From positions 1-8,001 of the forward strand of contig JAHJQT010000019.1 in NCBI GenBank assembly GCA_018819085.1: 8,001 bases of DNA, written 5' to 3'. This DNA is from Patescibacteria group bacterium. GTDB taxonomy: Bacteria > Patescibacteriota > Minisyncoccia > Portnoybacterales > UBA2143. Below are positions 4,900 through 8,001 of this stretch, one piece after another. Each line of letters begins with the position of its first letter. Position 1 is the first letter of the stretch. The notes under the pieces were generated by a model, which was not told the origin of the DNA, ran no database searches, and saw only the letters and a program-made list of their open reading frames with translations. Both the position numbers and the translations under genes were made by a program.

Positions 4900-5580
4900 A
4901 TGGAATTAGAAATTTTACCATTAGAATTAAGAAAATTAGGTCTGACTGAAAAACAAGCATCAGTCTATTTAACCGCTTTAGAGCTTGGTTATACTTCAAT
5001 TCAAAAAATAGCTCAGAAAGCAAAAATTAGCAGACCGACTACTTATGAAATAGTAAAAACCCTTAAACAGAAAAGGCTTATTTCCGAATCAAGGGATAAA
5101 AATAAAACATATTTTATAGCAGAATCCCCCGATAAGCTCTTAGGTATTTTAAAAATAGAAAAAAAAGAAATTAAAGAAAAAGAAAGAGAATTCTTAAGAA
5201 TTATTTCTGCTTTAAAAAGTAAATATTTTTTAGGAGATAAAAGAGAAATAAAAACATATAATGGCAAAGCTGAAATTGAAAACTTACTTAATGATTTTTT
5301 AAATACTCAAAGCAAAAAAATTTACATCTTAATCGGTAATGAAAAAATTTGGCCTCTCAAAAACAGAAAATCAGCTTATCAAAAGATAACTAAAAGATTA
5401 GGAAAAGTTGAAATTTTAGAAAAGAAATCTATTAAAAATGAAATTCAATTATTTTCAGGTGTAGTTATTATTTATGATAAAATTATTATTCTTCCTGATA
5501 AAAAATCAACTGGCATATTAGTTGAAAATAAGATTCTTATTAATCTGATAAAATCTTTCTTTCTTCACATTTGGAAATAA
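4900..5580 (+). CDS. TrmB-family winged-helix transcriptional regulator
   Basis: A 226-residue DNA-binding protein. Residues 8-75 form the winged helix-turn-helix typical of TrmB-like regulators: KLGLTEKQASVYLTALELG, then IQKIAQKAKISRPTTYEIVK with the recognition helix at about 45-58, and a wing ending NKTYFIAESPDKL. A charged Lys/Glu helix (about 82-108) probably serves for dimerisation. The C-terminal half (about 117-226, starting IKTYNGKAEIENLLNDFL) resembles the effector domain of this family but shows no ligand motif I can name. It starts 5 bp after pheS, so it is probably co-transcribed with it; the ATG lacks an SD. The stop codon lies 3 bp from the end of the convergent ABC gene. Targets are unknown. 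The family is common in archaea and in Patescibacteria, which supports the taxonomic guess. Confidence 0.85.
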   Translation: MELEILPLELRKLGLTEKQASVYLTALELGYTSIQKIAQKAKISRPTTYEIVKTLKQKRLISESRDKNKTYFIAESPDKLLGILKIEKKEIKEKEREFLRIISALKSKYFLGDKREIKTYNGKAEIENLLNDFLNTQSKKIYILIGNEKIWPLKNRKSAYQKITKRLGKVEILEKKSIKNEIQLFSGVVIIYDKIIILPDKKSTGILVENKILINLIKSFFLHIWK

Positions 5581-5583
5581 TAA

Positions 5584-7323
5584 TCATCTAATTATAGTTG
5601 ATTGCAATTGATTAAGTTTTTTATAAACACCACCTTTATCAATTAACTCTTGATGATCGCCTTCTTCAATAATACGACCATTTTCTAAAACTAGGATTAA
5701 GTCAGCTTTTTGAATTGTACTTAAACGATGAGCAATAACAAAAGTAGTTCTCCCTTTAATTAATTTAGATAATGCTTCTTGAACCAATTTTTCCGTAGCT
5801 GAATCTAAACTAGAAGTTGCTTCATCAAGAATAAGAATACTAGGATTTCTTAAAATAGCCCTAACAATAGCAACTCTTTGTTTTTGTCCTGTAGAAAGTT
5901 TAATCCCTCGCTCGCCAACTAATTGTTCGTATTTTTTATCAAATTTCTGAACAAACTCATGAACATGAGCAATTTTAGATGCTTCAATAATTTCTTGTTC
6001 AGTTGCATTTTGCCGACCATAATGAATATTGTTTTTAATCGTATCATTAAATAAAGTTACTTCTTGAGGAACAATAGCAATTTGTTTTCTTAATGATTCC
6101 AAATTTACTTCAGCAATATCCTGACTATCAATTAATATTTTACCCTGTTTAGGAATATAATAACGAGAGATTAAATCAATTAAAGTTGTTTTTCCAACTC
6201 CACTTTCTCCAACCAAAGCAACCATTTGACCTGGCTTTACTTTAAAATTAATATCTTTTAAAACATTTTTTGCTTTTTGATAACTAAAATTAATATTAAT
6301 AAATTCCAATGCGCCTTTAATATTTTTAAATTCTTTTTTATCTTTTTGATATAATTCTGGCTTAACATTAAGAAGTTTTCTGGCTCGCTGGATAGCAGTT
6401 AACCCAGTTCTGATTATTCTATAATTATTAGCCAACATGCCAAAAGGAGCATAAATCAAACTAATATATCCGATAAACATTACTAACTGGCCAGGAGTAA
6501 TAATTTCTATATTTAAAAAATAAATAGCAACTCCAAAAATAAAAACAAAACCTATACTAAAAATTGCTTGCTGCCAAACGCTAAGATCACGCCAAAAACT
6601 TAAATATAATTTGTATTGTTGACCAGCCTTAATCCTAAAATCTATATAAGCCCTTTTTTCTTCTTTTTGTTCACGAGTAAAAGATTTTACTGTTTGAATA
6701 TTAATAATAGAATCATAAAGATTTCCATAAGATTTTTCATAAACTTTATTCATTTTCTTCTGCGCTTTAACAATTGCTCTTGTTTTCCAAACAGAAGCTA
6801 AAGAATAAAGAACCAAAATCAAAAAAAGTAAAGAAGTTAAACGCCATTCAACAAAACTCATAATTATTAAAGCAACAACTACTGTTAAAAATTGCGGGCC
6901 AAAATTAAAAATAACATTGCTAATAATTGTTTCTAAATGGTCAGCTCCTCTAGAAGCGCGCTGAATTATTTCACCCATTTTTTTATTTTTATGAAAACCT
7001 AAAGGTAAGTATAAAAGATGATTAGTAATTTCCAAACGAAAATCATTCTCGATATCTATTGCTATATCATATCCACGATAATGAGCTATTCTATCAAGCC
7101 AATCTCCTATTAATGACAAAATTAACCACAGCAAAAGAAAAACAGCAATTATTTTAAAAGCAACTAATTTTGAAATCACAGCATCAACCAAATAACCATA
7201 AAAATATGGGATAACAGCCGCAATAAAAGAACCCAGAAAGGCAATCAGGGTTATTAAATAAACTTTGGCTTTATATTTTTTTAAATATTGCCAAATTACT
7301 CTTGATTCATTAAATATTTTCAT
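5584..7323 (-). CDS. ABC exporter half-transporter (MsbA/LmrA-type: transmembrane domain fused to nucleotide-binding domain)
   Basis: A 579-residue inner-membrane protein with the type IV exporter layout: about six hydrophobic helices within residues 19-305 (for example VYLITLIAFLGSFIAAVIPY and ALIIMSFVEWRLTSLLFLIL), then an ATPase domain. The ATPase has Walker A GESGVGKTT (372-380), Q-loop IVPQE (417-421), signature LSTGQ (476-480, Thr for the usual Gly), Walker B ILILDE (496-501), D-loop SSLD and H-loop His532. All catalytic residues are present, so it should hydrolyse ATP, working as a homodimer or with an unseen partner. The substrate cannot be told; there is no C39 peptidase domain, so it is not a leader-cleaving peptide exporter. 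It lies 40 bp downstream of tgt on the same strand and may be read through from it; an extended -10 (TGTTAAAAT, 7343-7335) could also give a nearly leaderless transcript. No SD precedes the ATG. Confidence 0.95.
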   Translation of the reverse strand: MKIFNESRVIWQYLKKYKAKVYLITLIAFLGSFIAAVIPYFYGYLVDAVISKLVAFKIIAVFLLLWLILSLIGDWLDRIAHYRGYDIAIDIENDFRLEITNHLLYLPLGFHKNKKMGEIIQRASRGADHLETIISNVIFNFGPQFLTVVVALIIMSFVEWRLTSLLFLILVLYSLASVWKTRAIVKAQKKMNKVYEKSYGNLYDSIINIQTVKSFTREQKEEKRAYIDFRIKAGQQYKLYLSFWRDLSVWQQAIFSIGFVFIFGVAIYFLNIEIITPGQLVMFIGYISLIYAPFGMLANNYRIIRTGLTAIQRARKLLNVKPELYQKDKKEFKNIKGALEFININFSYQKAKNVLKDINFKVKPGQMVALVGESGVGKTTLIDLISRYYIPKQGKILIDSQDIAEVNLESLRKQIAIVPQEVTLFNDTIKNNIHYGRQNATEQEIIEASKIAHVHEFVQKFDKKYEQLVGERGIKLSTGQKQRVAIVRAILRNPSILILDEATSSLDSATEKLVQEALSKLIKGRTTFVIAHRLSTIQKADLILVLENGRIIEEGDHQELIDKGGVYKKLNQLQSTIIR

Positions 7324-7363
7324 AAATTAATATTATTTTAACATATTTATTTATTAATAAAAA

Positions 7364-8001
7364 TTAAAAATACCTATCCCACTTAATATTATCCCTTATC
7401 TTCTCTAAATAATTAAACATAAACGAAAGGTTATGAAAAGTAGCTAAGCGAGAGCCAAGTATTTCTTTTGCCCTAAAAAGATGATTAAGATAAGCTCTAG
7501 TATAATTCTGACAAACATAACAGGAGCAACTTTTCATTATTGGCTTTTTGTCTGTTCTATGACTGGATTTTAAAATATTCAATTCTCCTTGATTAGTTAA
7601 AAAAGTACCATGCCTTGCTAAACGCGTCGGATAAACACAATCAAATAAATCAATTCCTCGTTTAATTGCTTCTTTCAAATCATCTAAATAACCAATTCCT
7701 AATAAATGGCGCGGTTTGTTTTCAGGCAAATAAGGAATAATCCAATCCAGCGCCTTTTTCATTTCTTTTTTTCCAAAAGAACCGCCAATGCCGAATCCGT
7801 CAAAAGGCAAAGAGCCAATAAATTTAGCGCTTTCTTTTCTTAAATCTTTAAAAAGCCCTCCTTGAACAATACCAAACAATAATTGCTTATTCTTTTTTTT
7901 AACTTTTAAACACCTTTTAGCCCATTGATGAGTTCTTTCCATTGATTTTTTTGTATAATCATAATCTGCTAAAGGAGAAGTACATTCATCAAAAGCAAAA
8001 A
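7364..8001 (-). CDS. tgt: tRNA-guanine transglycosylase, 3' part, start lies right of the window
   Basis: The frame is open through the right edge and reads FAFDECTSPLADYDYTKKSM before the internal ATG at 7942, matching the family's AFDEC...KKSMERTHRWAKRC region, so the gene is 5'-partial. The enzyme swaps guanine 34 of GUN-anticodon tRNAs for a queuine precursor (preQ1) or a related base. Visible: GIVQGGLFKDLRKESA (substrate loop), GIDLFDCVYPTRLARHGT with the nucleophile Asp equivalent, and the zinc site CSCYVCQNYTRAYLNHLF with three Cys plus the distal His in ATFHN. Odd: the loop usually read as GGLxVGE is GGSFGKK here, without the Glu that in Zymomonas TGT contacts the preQ1 aminomethyl group. 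The ABC exporter gene follows after 40 bp on the same strand. Confidence 0.94.
   Translation of the reverse strand, partial: FAFDECTSPLADYDYTKKSMERTHQWAKRCLKVKKKNKQLLFGIVQGGLFKDLRKESAKFIGSLPFDGFGIGGSFGKKEMKKALDWIIPYLPENKPRHLLGIGYLDDLKEAIKRGIDLFDCVYPTRLARHGTFLTNQGELNILKSSHRTDKKPIMKSCSCYVCQNYTRAYLNHLFRAKEILGSRLATFHNLSFMFNYLEKIRDNIKWDRYF

Noticed and set aside
6041..6120. LSTGQ in place of LSGGQ as a sign of a degenerate ABC ATPase site
   Set aside because: The motif itself lies near 5884-5898; this substitution is tolerated in ABC proteins, and Walker A, the Walker B Glu, the Q-loop and the H-loop His are all intact.
5584..7323. ABC transporter as the exporter of the putative RiPP
   Set aside because: It lies in a different transcription unit with tgt, more than 2 kb away, has native AT-rich composition and no C39 peptidase domain. 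Nothing ties it to the peptide.

Overview
This AT-rich window most likely comes from a small-genome bacterium of the Candidate Phyla Radiation (Patescibacteria). That is an inference from the AT-rich coding style, the weak or absent Shine-Dalgarno (SD) sites before the housekeeping genes, and the gene types present: a TrmB-type regulator beside pheS, an S51-like peptidase and a tgt variant. No marker gene fixes the lineage. TGA is used as a stop, so the UGA=Gly code of Gracilibacteria/SR1 is not indicated.

Layout, left to right. (a) 2-484, + strand: 3' part of an S51 (peptidase E-like) gene whose last codons lie in a dispersed repeat. (b) 452-651: one partial and one full copy of that repeat. 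(c) 659-1612, - strand: a histone-deacetylase-superfamily amidohydrolase. (d) 1743-3632, - strand: a compact three-gene operon transcribed GNAT acetyltransferase -> radical SAM/SPASM enzyme -> 70-residue cysteine-free peptide. It has its own near-consensus sigma70 promoter, a good SD before every gene and an intrinsic terminator. (e) 3728-3827: another full repeat copy. (f) 3896-5580, + strand: pheS followed 5 bp later by a TrmB-family regulator. (g) 5584-8001, - strand: a complete ABC exporter half-transporter gene, then the 3' two thirds or so of tgt, which runs off the right edge.

The most interesting part is (d). A SPASM-type radical SAM enzyme beside a small acidic peptide ORF is the arrangement of ribosomally synthesised, post-translationally modified peptide (RiPP) systems, and here a GNAT acetyltransferase leads the operon. 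By hand count of sample blocks the operon is about 42-45% G+C, against about 22-30% for its neighbours. It also has much stronger expression signals, so it looks horizontally acquired. It and the deacetylase gene lie between two full, same-orientation copies of a roughly 100-bp repeat that contains a perfect DnaA-box-like 9-mer and a hairpin whose pairing is preserved only on the - strand. I cannot assign the peptide to a known RiPP class, and no dedicated transporter or leader peptidase is adjacent.

Second point of interest: a 21-bp sequence of the widespread 'GGTTCGACAAGCTCACC' short-repeat type sits in frame within pheS, encoding MVRQAHH in a loop where many bacterial PheS proteins carry a variable insertion.
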